Below the pieces are notes generated by a model. The model was not told the origin of the DNA, searched no databases, and saw only the letters and a list, made by a program, of their open reading frames with translations. Below, piece after piece: positions 54,062 through 64,000 of a stretch of 64,000 nt of DNA. Where the stretch lies: positions 62,001-126,000 of the forward strand of contig NC_026492.1 in NCBI RefSeq assembly GCF_000328475.2, in the 5' to 3' direction. How positions within the stretch are numbered: the stretch's first letter is position 1; the number at the start of each line of letters is the position of its first letter. Made by a program: the position numbers and the translations under genes. This DNA comes from Mycosarcoma maydis. Lineage: Eukaryota; Basidiomycota; Ustilaginomycetes; Ustilaginales.

Positions 54062-54851
54062 AGAGGCGACAAGGCTTTGGTCGAAGCCTTTTCTGTTGTT
54101 CAGTAGCAATGTGCTGTTCTGCTGTTCTGTTGTACTGTTGTTCGTTCGTGGATTCTCTGCACGAGCACATGTACACCAATTTGGCCACAGTGAGGCTCAG
54201 CCAGCGCTTTCGGCGCATCCATGAAGGTGGCCGATCGGCTTTGCGGGTTGATGGCATCGATCGTCTATTGTCCGTACGCCTCTTTTGTTTCAGGATTTCT
54301 GGTTTTTGTGTTCTTCCATATTATGCTCTTGCATCGCAACTACATTCCAATGACACTCACATGCGCGCCTCGGTCTTGTCAGCCTGATTGTTGAGCGTAC
54401 AGGATGTATGGGTGGGCGTATTCGTGATTGGCGGGAAAGGTGGTCGAGCCTATGGGTTGTGACTGGTCGTTCCACATTCACAATTTGTGGAGTGGAGGTT
54501 TGTGCACCGCTGCTCTGAAGGTCAGTGAAATCGTGAGTTGGGGTGTGCGAATCGTGAAATGAATCGTGGTGAATCACGAATGGGTGATTTACGCCAAAAG
54601 CAACGTGCTACGAGCAACGCGCGTGAGTGTGTGGGAAAGCGAAAAAGCACCAAATCGTGAATCGTGAATCGCGAGTCACTCGTGACGAGTTGGGAGTCGT
54701 GAGTGTGCGTGTGGTTTTGTGGAAAGCAACACTCCCGACTGACGACTAGTCGTCCTGGATCACGGATCAGCTTGCCCACTTGAATGGTCTTGTTCGTCGC
54801 GATTCTGGCAAGTGCGATTGTTGGTTGATGCGATCACGCGCATAGTGCGCC
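54062..54851. other. Intergenic region pep4-psf1
   Basis: A 790-bp spacer. The heptamer motif cluster at 54530-54690 includes AATCGTGAATCGTGAATCGCG at its right part. The left part has TGTTCTGCTGTTCTGTTGT-type low complexity in the pep4 3' region (54095-54150). Confidence 0.6.
54530..54690. repeat. Heptamer motif cluster
   Basis: AATCGTGA, AATCACGA and AGTCGTGA words recur. A short phased run of AATCGTG, AATCGTG, AATCGCG begins at about 54653. The left half is more dispersed. Confidence 0.75.
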
Positions 54852-55595
54852 ATGTTTGGAGATCAAGCGTTCAAGTTGGCGACGGAGGCCAAGGCGTGTT
54901 TGAACCTAGACAGTGTCAAGCCGTACAAGTAAGTATTGCCAGGCTTTTGGACGGGTGGTTTTGACGCTTGCTGACTAGTTGCTCGCTCTGCTCTGTACAA
55001 CTTGTCGGATAGCGATGAGCTGATTCGCGCGCTCATATTGGAGACCAAGCAACTGCATGCGCATCTGACGACATTGCTGTCTACGCTCGAGGATTCTGCA
55101 CAGCATACAGCCGTCGAGGTGGCTGGGTTGCAATCACAACTGCTCATGCTTCACCTTATCATATCGTACAACAAACGGTCTCTGCTGATATACCACAACG
55201 TCCGACTAGACCTTGTCATGTCCCACCTCTCGCGTCACTCGTTCTCTCTACGCATTCTCTTCTCCCACCACCCGGCGCTGCGTACCGCACTCTCCGCCAT
55301 CGAACACGACCACCTTCGACGCTACTCGGACCTCATCCATCGAACCAAACTCTCGTACCTCAACCTCTCGCCCAGCCTGAAACTCGACATCGCAGATACC
55401 CAAGTCTTCGAACCGCTCCCCACAGACCCGCTCGTCACTGTCAAGGTGAATCGAGACCTCAACGATATCTGGCTCACCTCTTCCCAATCCGCACCCACTT
55501 CAATGCGCAAAGACCAAACGCTCACCATCAACAGAGCTGACGTCCGACCGCTCATCGCAAGAGGCTGGCTTACTGTACTAGACGACCCCCGATAG
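54852..55595 (+). CDS. psf1: GINS complex subunit Psf1, 2 exons
   Basis: The exons are 54852-54928 and 55013-55595, with an intron of 84 nt (GTAAGT...GGATAG), giving 219 residues. The N-terminus MFGDQAFKLATEAKA is the Psf1 hallmark. It is followed by the helical A domain (DELIRALILETKQL, then LIISYNKRSLLIYHNVRLDLV, matching the conserved YNKR-YH motif). The C-terminal B domain ends with VKVNRDLNDIW and RADVRPLIARGWL. Psf1 is one of four GINS subunits that hold Cdc45 and the Mcm2-7 helicase together at origins and forks. The acceptor AG was chosen because the nearer upstream AG leads to a stop. It is convergent with the homeodomain gene, with 295 bp between stops. Confidence 0.92.
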
Positions 55596-55890
55596 TCCAA
55601 AATCTTCTCGCCTCCCGCCCTCCAAATTCATCATGTATTTCTATACCCTCTCCTTCTTCTGCAAACCAGACCATTCTTCCACCACAGTCCCCCGCTGCAT
55701 CGTCTCGGCTCGAGTTCGGCCTTGGACATCAAACGCACTACAAACACACCCACTCAGACCACGGTCTGCTCAAGTAGCATCACATGCGTATCACTATTAG
55801 AGCCACCGGCGTGCAGAGAAACACGCGAAAACATGCGATCATCTGGAATAAGAACAAAGATAGCCCGAGTCGTGCGATGTAAGCCGAGTC

Positions 55891-58800
55891 TTAGGGTTCA
55901 GCAGCGGCAGCGTGCTGGTCGAGCGAGCGCGAAGATGAAACGCTGGATATCGACGACGATGCAGGCGAGTGCTCACGGCTAGCGAGATGCGAAGACGAGA
56001 GCGACACGAGCGCCGGTGGATCGATTTGCGCCTCGGCCAGACCAGAAATGTTGACGCAAGTGCGTGCATCAGCGTCGTCGGGCTGGCCGCTGCCAGACGT
56101 GGGCAGCTGGTGATCATCGTTGGTGTTTTCAGCTCTGCCTTGGCCCACTGAGCCGTGTCCACTACGCACCGCGTCCGACTGCTGCGTCGCATCGTTCGCA
56201 GACCGTCGTCCACCATGCGTTGAACTCCGATACGTATTGGATCTCGCTCGACCAGCAAGCGCATGCTTGGCATCATCGCCCGACTCATACGCGTCGGTCG
56301 CATCGTCAGCTTGCCGTTCATTCCCTACACCCTTATACTGCGCTCCAGTATCTACGCCGCTCATCTGCACCGACACGCCAAAGCACGTGCGCGTCGTAGG
56401 CGTTTTCGCGCAAAATGCATCTTCCTCGAGCGACGTCAGCTGGCCACCGCTGCCACTGTTGCTGCTGCTTGTTCCGCCGCTCCCACTCCCGGGTGCAGCC
56501 ATGAGCGTAGCAGCGTGATGCTCCTGGTCGCTTCTACGTGCCAAGCCATCGGATTCGCTCTCGCGCTCGCGTTCTGCATCGTAGCCAGCGTGGTCAAGTG
56601 CTGAGCCAGGCTCGGTGTGCGAAAGCCGTCTCGAATCAAGCAGTGAGCCGGAATCGCCTGCATAGTGATACTCGTTGGAAGCGCCCTTGTGGCCATCGAA
56701 ACCGTTGCGGCGCGTCTTGTTCTCTTGAGCATAAGAGGCGTCAGCGTTCGATGACTCAACCGTCTGCTGCAAGCCAACGTCATAGTTAGCAACCGCATGG
56801 TTGGACGCGTGATCGTGTCGCTGGTCGCCATTCCGATGCAAGGGCACACCACCCAGGTTATTTGTATCCATCATGGTTGAAGTCGGCATGTTTGCAGCAG
56901 CCGACGACGTATGATGAGCACTGTTCGTGTCAAAGATGCCCGAAGAAGCCAGAGAGTACGGCTCTTGTATCCGCTGCGAACAAGACAAATCGCAGCTGAG
57001 ACGTGCATCCCAGCCGTTAAAAGCGGCGGCCGCTTGCGAGCCACCAAGAGCGCTACCATCACTGATCAATGGCATGTGATGCGGTGTACTACTAAAGCCC
57101 GACATGCCTCCACCGGCGGCGCCAGTGTCGATGCGCAGTGTATTGAGGTCCATCGAGCTACCCAAAGCTGAACGAGGGCTGGCCTCGATCGATGTGGGTA
57201 CGCCGTACGGGCTGTATGCGAGTGGATGACGTTGTTGGCTGTCGAGCGAAGCTTCCGACAGGCTCGTCGAGACGCTGGCTGGACTGTCGAATTCCCAGCC
57301 GGGCTCGGCGCCCATTCGCATCGGAGTGCGGAAGTTGTGCCATGCCGCCGAACCACTCTTGGGGATGCTCGAAGCGCTCGACGAGGTCGACATGGGAACG
57401 CTCTGCATTGAAACGTGCATACCATTTGCATACGCATTGACACTCGTCATTGGTGCGGCACACATGTCCAACGAAGCGGCAGCAAACGCTCCAGCAGATG
57501 ATGCAAACGCATCCACCGATCGAACACCAACCGCATCGCCGACCAGCCCAAAGTTGTCAGCAGTCGAAGCCGAGCCGGTTGGAATCGTCCCTGCCGCGCG
57601 TTGCTCTTCGTCGTGAAACTTGATCAGTCTCTTCAGAACGTCGTTGCATCTCGCTAACGCCTGAACAGCAATTCGGAGTTCCTCGTAAGGGCCGTTGATG
57701 ACGTGACGACTGACTGTCATGGCTTGGTGATCCTCGGTAAAATCCTCGCATTGACGCCAGCTCACCTTGGGCTCCTCGTTGCTACCCTCCTTGAGCGGAG
57801 CCGATCGGAAAACCTCCATGAAGAAAGTTGGGGGACGTTCAAGGTCTATGACGAAATGACCTAGAGGCACACGAACTCCCTCGGCACGCTCCGCAATTGA
57901 CGGGTTGGAAGGCCCATCAAAGTACGCACTACGAATCGACGTCCATGGGATTTCCAGCTTGAAGCCGATCGACTCGCTGGTGAGGTACCACGTGAGCGAC
58001 TGCAGACGGCGCGAGAAAAAGCAGATGAGCGGCGACACGCGTCGCCATGTTCCAATGCAAAGCGCCGAGGTGGGAATAGCAGTCACCGACGGTACCAGTT
58101 CAGCCGGATCGCCTCGACCGAGTCGAGCGTTATCGCCGGCTGATTTGCTGTGAGCATCCTTGTCGTTGAGTCGGAGACTACAGCTCTTCTTCCTACTCGA
58201 GTCGGAGCCAGGATCGCCTCTACGCTCGACCGTCTTGACCTTGGCACGTCGATTCTGGAACCAGACCTGAACGCTGCGTTCAGGCATGCGCAATTTGCGT
58301 GAAAGCTCAAGCCGGATGCGACCCGTTGGATTGCGATTCTTCTCGAAGAACGCTTCGAGACTATGCAGCTGTTCGGGCGTGCACTTGTTGCGCTTCTTGC
58401 GACCACGAGGACGGAAGGCTGCCGAGAGCTTTTTCTTTTCGGGAGGCAGGTCCGAGTCGGTGCTGTCCTCGTACGAGTCGTTGTCGGCGCTAGAACTTGC
58501 CTTGAAGGGAAGGTTGTCGAGTAGAGCCAAAGCATCCGAGGTGGCACTGTCAAACGGTCTCTGCTCGCGCTGCACACGCTGGCTGAGGTCCAGCTCGCCA
58601 TTCAAGCCAACGTTGAGGCCCGACTCTGCCTTGAGGCCGAGCGAGTTGCTTTGGTTTGCGTATCCATAGTGGAGGTCAAACATGCCGTGGTTTGGAGCAG
58701 AGTCGTAGTGCGAAAGAGGATGCGGCTCAGCATGTGACGGCGGCTCTTGCCACAATTGGGGCTCATGGTAACCAGAAGCCGAATTCGGCTGAGGTGCCGC

Positions 58801-59145
58801 AGAAGCCATAGTGGACGCATCATCTTGCGTCGGCCAGTAGACTGGAAAGACATTGGGAGCGTAGGTGGAAGCGTTGATCGAGTTGTGCGCAGCAGCAAAG
58901 TCGGACGAGTTGACGTTTCCGCCTATCCCATCGTGCCTGCGCAGGTCCTGATGGCTGGGACGCTGCATGACAACGTCCATAGACGGCGAGCTTCTTCCGT
59001 CGTACCTTCGATCCTCTGTCTTGAAGTTTTGCGAGGTGACCGTCTTGATGGATGCCTGCGAGTCGCTTCGTCTTCGTGGCGCCAAAGTGGCACTATTCGC
59101 CTTGATGGCTTGGACCGCCGCGGCTCTCTGCGGTCGTTGTGACAT
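55891..59145 (-). CDS. hdp2: Homeodomain transcription factor, Hdp2-like
   Basis: A 1084-residue intronless protein; the first ATG of the frame is at 59145. A classic 60-residue homeodomain lies at about 244-305, with KKRNKCTPEQLHSLEAFFEKN, the third helix VQVWFQNRRAKVK, and a basic linker. A second conserved block at about 364-455 (LCIGTWRRVSPLICFFSRRLQSLTWYLTS, IGFKLEIPWTSIRSAYFDG) is the domain following the homeodomain in fungal Pho2/Grf10-type factors. The rest is Ser/Ala/Asn-rich, with acidic patches. Position two genes downstream of pep4 fits U. maydis hdp2, a b/Rbf1-controlled regulator of pathogenic development; the name rests on this synteny and homeodomain class. The upstream region is 3.8 kb long with no gene. 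Confidence 0.8.
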   Translation of the reverse strand: MSQRPQRAAAVQAIKANSATLAPRRRSDSQASIKTVTSQNFKTEDRRYDGRSSPSMDVVMQRPSHQDLRRHDGIGGNVNSSDFAAAHNSINASTYAPNVFPVYWPTQDDASTMASAAPQPNSASGYHEPQLWQEPPSHAEPHPLSHYDSAPNHGMFDLHYGYANQSNSLGLKAESGLNVGLNGELDLSQRVQREQRPFDSATSDALALLDNLPFKASSSADNDSYEDSTDSDLPPEKKKLSAAFRPRGRKKRNKCTPEQLHSLEAFFEKNRNPTGRIRLELSRKLRMPERSVQVWFQNRRAKVKTVERRGDPGSDSSRKKSCSLRLNDKDAHSKSAGDNARLGRGDPAELVPSVTAIPTSALCIGTWRRVSPLICFFSRRLQSLTWYLTSESIGFKLEIPWTSIRSAYFDGPSNPSIAERAEGVRVPLGHFVIDLERPPTFFMEVFRSAPLKEGSNEEPKVSWRQCEDFTEDHQAMTVSRHVINGPYEELRIAVQALARCNDVLKRLIKFHDEEQRAAGTIPTGSASTADNFGLVGDAVGVRSVDAFASSAGAFAAASLDMCAAPMTSVNAYANGMHVSMQSVPMSTSSSASSIPKSGSAAWHNFRTPMRMGAEPGWEFDSPASVSTSLSEASLDSQQRHPLAYSPYGVPTSIEASPRSALGSSMDLNTLRIDTGAAGGGMSGFSSTPHHMPLISDGSALGGSQAAAAFNGWDARLSCDLSCSQRIQEPYSLASSGIFDTNSAHHTSSAAANMPTSTMMDTNNLGGVPLHRNGDQRHDHASNHAVANYDVGLQQTVESSNADASYAQENKTRRNGFDGHKGASNEYHYAGDSGSLLDSRRLSHTEPGSALDHAGYDAERERESESDGLARRSDQEHHAATLMAAPGSGSGGTSSSNSGSGGQLTSLEEDAFCAKTPTTRTCFGVSVQMSGVDTGAQYKGVGNERQADDATDAYESGDDAKHALAGRARSNTYRSSTHGGRRSANDATQQSDAVRSGHGSVGQGRAENTNDDHQLPTSGSGQPDDADARTCVNISGLAEAQIDPPALVSLSSSHLASREHSPASSSISSVSSSRSLDQHAAAAEP

Positions 59146-62019
59146 GTTGGTTACAAAGTGAATGCAAGGTGCAAGATGAAACCAAGAAATGAGAAGATCC
59201 GCTCCCCCGCAGTGTGCGAGGATTTGAAATGCAATCGAATGAGCCGTGGCGGGTAGATATACACGAGTTGGTTGCAAGGTGAGGTCGAATCGATCGGATC
59301 AAGTCAAGACGAGAGAGGCAGACCACAGATATGGGATCAAAGGAGAAAGATTTGTGTGCGTGGGTGGGTCAGTACAAGCTTGTGGGAGCAACACGAAAAA
59401 AGAGACATTCTGTAGCATAGGCTCGCATGCGCAGCCGCCCACGACCGGCGTGTTCTAATGAGCACAGAGACACTGAACCAATCCCGAGAAGCCGGAGCGA
59501 GGCGAGTTCGCCGAGCAGCTGCGTTGTTGCGGACCGAGAGTCAAAGCAAGTGGTGGCCTGATTCGTGTGGCCAGACGTAAACAGCGACAAGCACGACATA
59601 CTCGGATGCTCCTTTCTTCGCCTCGTCATGTGGGACTGGCAAGACCAACAGCCGGTGGATACGGCTAAACGTGTGGCTGTAGTCGAGCTTCTAAGCTGAG
59701 CTTCTGTGAGGACAGGTGGTGATTGTCACCCACCCAAACAAGGCTTTGTGTCGCTGCGCCGGCAGAGCATTCCCAGGAGTAACGGATGATGGAGCTGAGC
59801 AGGTCGCACACCGGTCCAATCTCGGTGCTAGGGCATAGCAAAGCAAGCCATAGCCACGTAGACATTTCCCACCGAGAGGTTGAGTCTGTTCTGCTGCTGG
59901 TGGGGACAGGCGTGTGCTGTACTGCGCTGATGCAGCATGTTGTAGCTAGGCACGGTCCATGATCGCTTGGTTCGCCGAATTGGTGTGGCAAGTCGTATCT
60001 CGATTTTTGGAGCGTGGGACCGAGGTGGCGTTTGTGACAAGTGATGCTGGGAAATCTGTCGCATCCGATATGGCTGTCTGCTGGCTGACTGCCAACAAGG
60101 TTGACCGAAGACAGCAACCTTTCTTTTGCCTCTGGTCCCACCCACACCATTACAATCAGGCTGCTTGCCTTGAATCAGAGCAAGATGAGACAACTGCAGT
60201 AGGCAGGTGGGAGTAGTTTCGCCTTTGGTCATGATGCTGACCCAAGTTGAAGCACAACGAGGATGGACTAGGTTCATCTGGGAAAAGAGCGAGACGTCGG
60301 CTGTGCCACAAGTGGGCTATACTCGACGTGAATCGGTTGTCGCTTCTGCATGTGACCAACATGACACCGGAGACAACCGGAAAGAAAACTTACCTTGTCG
60401 TACAGTCTAAACGAGGTGGTTTCGGCTTTGGCGGGACGTTGGTTGCCGTCGAGATAGGGAATAGGGCGAAAGAGATGAACTCGAAAGCAGGACACGGTGG
60501 ATCAGAGGTGCTTTATCTAGTCTGGACGAGCGATCTGGGGTCAAGTCACAAGACACACCCGAAGCTTCTGCTTGCGCTAACTTGTTGCAAGGAAGAGCCT
60601 GCAACATGCGACGTAAAGAAGCGTGGCCGGCGGGAGTGTTACTGCAGAGATGCGCACAAGTGCATGGGTGAAGTGTTGGACAATGAATTGAGAGTTGGAC
60701 GATCCTCGAGGTGGGGTGCTACTCGGGCTAGGTCGTGGGGCGGAACTGGTTCGAGATCCGTGCTGCAAATGGACTGGCGAGGATAGGTTGGAATGAGCTG
60801 CATCTGCCGAGCTTTCGAAGTGGATTTCATGCTTTATGCGTTCTGGCAACAGCACGAGCCTCATGGCGATTGCCGAACTAAAGCTAGCTGGAGACCGGCT
60901 AAACAAAGTCATGTCAGTCGGAACATGAGGACCACAGGCTTCCGGTGGCGTTGACGGGCAGACGAGAAGGGCAATGGCCTATTGAGCAGCATTGGGCTGA
61001 GAAGTAGAGGTGGGCTTCAGGCAGTCAAGGAGTATTTGCCGACAAAGCCGTGTTTGAATGCCTACGTCCACCTGCAACCCATGAAGAAGGGGCTGCATGT
61101 TTGTACGAGGAGATGGAGTGAAGGGACTGTCTGTACTGGTCTGCATTGATGCTGACTAGCAGTGAGGTTGGGACGCGCCCTGATGTCAAGTTGTGGTCTA
61201 TAAAAAGGAGCGAATGGGTATCAGTGTCGGGGCTGAAGAAGCAAGAGGATCCGAGACCATCCAAGCGCAAAGTGAAAGAAAATTCTTGCAAGAAGACATG
61301 ATTGCGAGCACGGGGCGACCTCGGTGTGATTTCAGTGTTTCAAAGACGCTGTAGCTCTTGTAGGAGATCCGAGCGTGCTGCTAAAGACTCTGCACGAAGG
61401 GGATCAAAATGAAGGATCGGTGGCGTCGAGCGTTTGTGCGGTGACAAAGTGCTAGCCAGCCCTATTTGGGGAAGCCTGGCTAAAGCGGAGCGAGGCAACA
61501 GACCATGCCATCACAATCTCTGGGAGCGGGACAGAGGGAGGTAAGCTTCCACCTAGATAAGGCTCCTGGAATCGACTGAGTATAGCATTCGAGTATACAG
61601 GTATTCACTGCCCCAAGAGTAGCCGTGCGGGAGGGGAGGTTGCGCTGTTCAGCTTACACTCGGCTGTTTTAACTACGTGAGCTCAGCGCTTTACCTTTTG
61701 ATAGCTTCACATCGAGCATGCTAGGGGACGACGTGTGCTACACCTGAAGAAGGGCGGTCAAAGCGACGACGTTTGTTGACAGTGTGTGCCACTCGTGACT
61801 CGTGACTCACACTGCGACTTTGGTTTCATCATTGGAGATCAGATCTTACAAAATCGGGAAGGGGCTACGCCGATGCCAGATGTACTGCGTGCACGGTTTG
61901 GTAGCTGTTGGTAATTTGTCGGTCCGACGGTCCGGCGCTCATATTTCATCACGAATCGTGAATGGTACGATTTTCGCTCAGTTCTGTGAACTACTCGTAT
62001 GGGAAGTCAAGAGTGATTG

Positions 62020-62300
62020 ATGTTCACAAATTGTGATTGCGTGAACAGAATCACAGAATCACGCACGATTCACGATGTTTGTGATTCACGATTTATTTAT
62101 TTACATTCACGACTGTGATTAACGTTTCACATTGTTGGTCGTTTTTTCACGTAATTTGGTGATTGAGAATCCGCCCATCCCAAATCGTGAAAATGTGAAT
62201 CCTGAATCGGTCAACGAACAACGAACGGTGCCGAAGGAAAAGTGGAGCCCAAACACGAATTGATAATAATCGCAAATCGTGAATTTCGATGCAAGTCGTG
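62020..62300. repeat. Dispersed heptamer motif cluster
   Basis: Words such as ATTCACGA, AATCACG, ATTGTGA and AATCGTGA occur repeatedly in both orientations at 62020-62125 and 62160-62300, with looser spacing than the phased arrays. Confidence 0.7.
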
Positions 62301-62939
62301 AGTCACTTGAGCTAGAAAAAGCCGATCATGGATGCTTATCAGTATCGATTTTAAAAGTCATCTATCTATCGCAACGAGCCGTTGAGAATTCAGTTCCGAC
62401 TCATCTCGACTTGATACCGGCAAGATGGAGGATGGTTGGTTGGATGTGCAACGTGCTGTGAGCAACAGAATGAATTTGCCAACCGCTTAATTCCGTTGAA
62501 AAGGCCGGTGAGAATCGTCTTGACAGGCTGGCAGGCTACTAGGGAAGCATCAACGTGCTCTTCGCACAGCTCAGAGTCGATCCAGCTCGGATCCAGACTT
62601 GCTCCAGTGTTGGTAATCTGCGATGGCCCCGAGATAGTTAAACATTCATAGGGCCAAGAGCCATGTAGCCAACACGGGAACAAAGACAAGACGATTGCGG
62701 CTACTAACTTACTTGACCATCAGATAGAGATGGTGGCGCGGTGATTGCAGCTGATTAGACAGAAACCGTAAGAAATTGCGAGAGGTGCAGCACGCCAGCT
62801 CGTGAACTGACGGCGATGCGTGATCTGATCTAGCTAGCCGTGAGCTAGCGTTGACTCGTTCTACACAAGCATATGCAGATCAGCAGTGCAGTACACACCG
62901 AGTGTGTAATATTCCACATCCAAAATCAATCATCGGCAC

Positions 62940-62975
62940 AGAGAGAGAGAGAGAGCGAGAGAGAGAGCGAGAGCG
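62940..62975. repeat. GA microsatellite
   Basis: (GA)n interrupted by two GCGA units, on the + strand 13-48 bp before the ATG of the candidate small gene. Confidence 0.9.
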
Positions 62976-62987
62976 GCCACAGCGAAA

Positions 62988-63214
62988 ATGAGCGGCGGCG
63001 ACGACTACGGATATCACCAACGGCTGTAATTTGTGATCAAGTTCTTCAGACGAGAGTTTTCAGCGTCCAGCCTCAGCAACTCCGCGCCCGCCGACTACCA
63101 GTCCAACCAGGCACAGATCGAGCAGCGAGAAAACAAAAGGGCAGGGCTTCGATTCGCGTCGCTGTATTCTACGCTGTACGCTTTGGCGTTTGGTCTGTCA
63201 CTTGATTCGAGTGG
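62988..63214 (+). CDS. Candidate small spliced gene
   Basis: An ATG at 62988 opens 12 codons (MSGGDDYGYHQR) before a TAA. The same frame later carries a strongly coding-like stretch (63077-63214) with NSAPADYQSNQAQIEQRENK, then a hydrophobic FASLYSTLYALAFGL. Joining 63025 to 63077 across a 51-nt GT...CAG intron gives an open protein of about 60 residues. A GTGAGT donor near 63213 may end this exon; otherwise the frame runs to 63320. The shape, a short hydrophilic head and a C-terminal amphipathic or membrane segment, is like small organelle membrane subunits, but I do not recognise the family. The intron is very short and lacks an obvious branch site, so the model is weak. Confidence 0.35.
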
Positions 63215-63732
63215 AGTGGTGAGTGGTGGTGTCCCGTGCATTTTTTGTGAGTTGGTGACTGTGTGCTTGGCTGGGGTGTGGCACTCGCAAATCTTCTTCC
63301 TCCGTCGGCTGCCACAGTGACTGACTGAGCGCTGCCATTATGCTTTTTCGGCTTTCATTCGCGCTCTTCTTGTCCTGTGCCCGTCCGCCTCCACGTTGGG
63401 CTTACTTGCACTCATCCTTCCCATCCTTCCACATCGCTTCCCGTAGCTGCCATCGTTCGTCACCACTGCAAGAGATCCGGTCAGAACGTCGACGTACTTT
63501 GTCTGTGACGTCTGCTCTCCAGCTACAAGGCTTCACCACCAGGCATTCTCCAGCCTCATACACCGGTCCATCGATCCAGCCTTGATTCGTATTCGGGACG
63601 CTTGTCTTTGGTGCAACATTGTTCCAACTTAGGCTCGCCTTCTTGATCGCATAGCTAGCTCCACCTAACAGTCCGCATCTCGCTCCGTGTTCACATCTTT
63701 CACATCAACCCACCTCGACTACATAAGCCATC
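63215..63732. other. Promoter region of glucose-6-phosphate dehydrogenase
   Basis: Contains the possible tail of the candidate small gene and then a CT-rich leader region (63560-63730) before the zwf1 start. No other feature is seen. Confidence 0.5.
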
Positions 63733-63911
63733 ATGCCTGCCTCCAACGCCCCCGCTTTCGACAATGACACTATCATCGTAGGTGAGTTCTCTTCGCGACC
63801 CTATGCAGCAAAATTATCTGGTGGAATCTTGAAACTGACACTTTTGCCATCCGTACCCGCACTGTCATCTGTACAGTCCTTGGCGCCTCAGGAGATCTGG
63901 CAAAGAAGAAG
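63733..63911 (+). CDS. zwf1: Glucose-6-phosphate 1-dehydrogenase, 5' exons only
   Basis: The exons are 63733-63781 (49 nt) and 63877-63911 (35 nt), separated by a 95-nt intron (GTGAGT...TACAG). Translation gives MPASNAPAFDNDTIIV followed by VLGASGDLAKKK, which is the N-terminal NADP-binding loop (GASGDLA) of glucose-6-phosphate dehydrogenase. A second donor, GTAGGT, follows at 63912, and the rest of the gene lies beyond the window. The intron is open to the window end, with a GCTGAC branch-like site near 63981. The enzyme commits glucose-6-phosphate to the oxidative pentose phosphate pathway in the cytosol and supplies NADPH. Identification rests on 28 residues but the motif is distinctive. 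Confidence 0.87.
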
Positions 63912-64000
63912 GTAGGTACAGAGCAACCTCCATCAGGCACTCTCATGCACAACCTCTACTGAAGCTGTCAGACATGGTGCTGACAACTTTGGCAACCCCA

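Larger units (their letters stand above)
59146..62987. other. Long upstream region of the homeodomain gene
   Basis: This 3.8-kb stretch has no convincing gene on either strand. The part from 59146 to about 61780 is almost free of the heptamer motif that marks other gaps here. It then reappears at 61790-61805, 61950 and 62020-62300. A GA microsatellite at 62940-62975 closes the region. It is probably a large regulatory region for the minus-strand homeodomain gene. Confidence 0.55.

Noticed and set aside
60247..60786. 179-codon frame in the homeodomain upstream region
   Set aside because: No motif, irregular codon use and no conserved-looking blocks; probably a chance frame.

Overview
The window looks like a chromosome segment of a smut fungus (Ustilaginomycetes), most likely Ustilago maydis or a very close relative. 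The evidence is eukaryotic genes with few, short GT-AG introns, C-rich third codon positions, long Ala/Ser/Gln low-complexity tracts in regulatory proteins, pyrimidine-rich leaders, and the gene order pep4 - psf1 - homeodomain gene. From memory, U. maydis pep4 and hdp2 sit two locus numbers apart; I could not verify this.

Layout. Positions 1-8114 hold no gene I can defend. The first kilobase is purine-rich on the + strand, like the leader of a minus-strand gene lying outside the window. A run of protein-like segments and consensus splice donors on the minus strand at 4.8-7.3 kb stays unresolved. An intron-containing tRNA-Gln(UUG) lies at 8115-8227. From 9.2 kb the order is: arrestin-like protein (-), small membrane-tail surface-type protein (+), TRM10 (-), DCC1 (+), secreted Tri14-like beta-propeller (+), fungal-type bZIP factor (+), Arg/Gly-tailed unknown (-), DCAF-like WD40 protein (+), malate dehydrogenase with three exons (-), large linker-histone-fold protein (+), aldo/keto reductase with three exons (+), cation/Ca2+ exchanger (+), complex I 49-kDa subunit with two exons (+), CTK1/CDK12-type kinase (+), vacuolar proteinase A (+), GINS subunit Psf1 with two exons (+), and Hdp2-type homeodomain factor (-). 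A 3.8-kb gene-free region follows, then a possible tiny spliced gene (+) and the first two exons of glucose-6-phosphate dehydrogenase (+), cut by the window end.

The genes do not form one pathway. Most are housekeeping: metabolism, replication and cohesion, tRNA modification, transcription elongation, proteolysis. Three or four are regulators (bZIP, Hdp2-like, H15 protein, CTK1), and two encode predicted secreted or surface proteins.

The most striking non-genic signal is a degenerate 7-bp repeat (ATTCACG, ATTCGTG and their complements AATCGTG, AATCACG). It occurs singly in many intergenic gaps and forms strictly 7-bp-phased arrays at several places. I saw no array inside an exon. It is nearly absent from the long Hdp2 upstream region up to about 61.7 kb.
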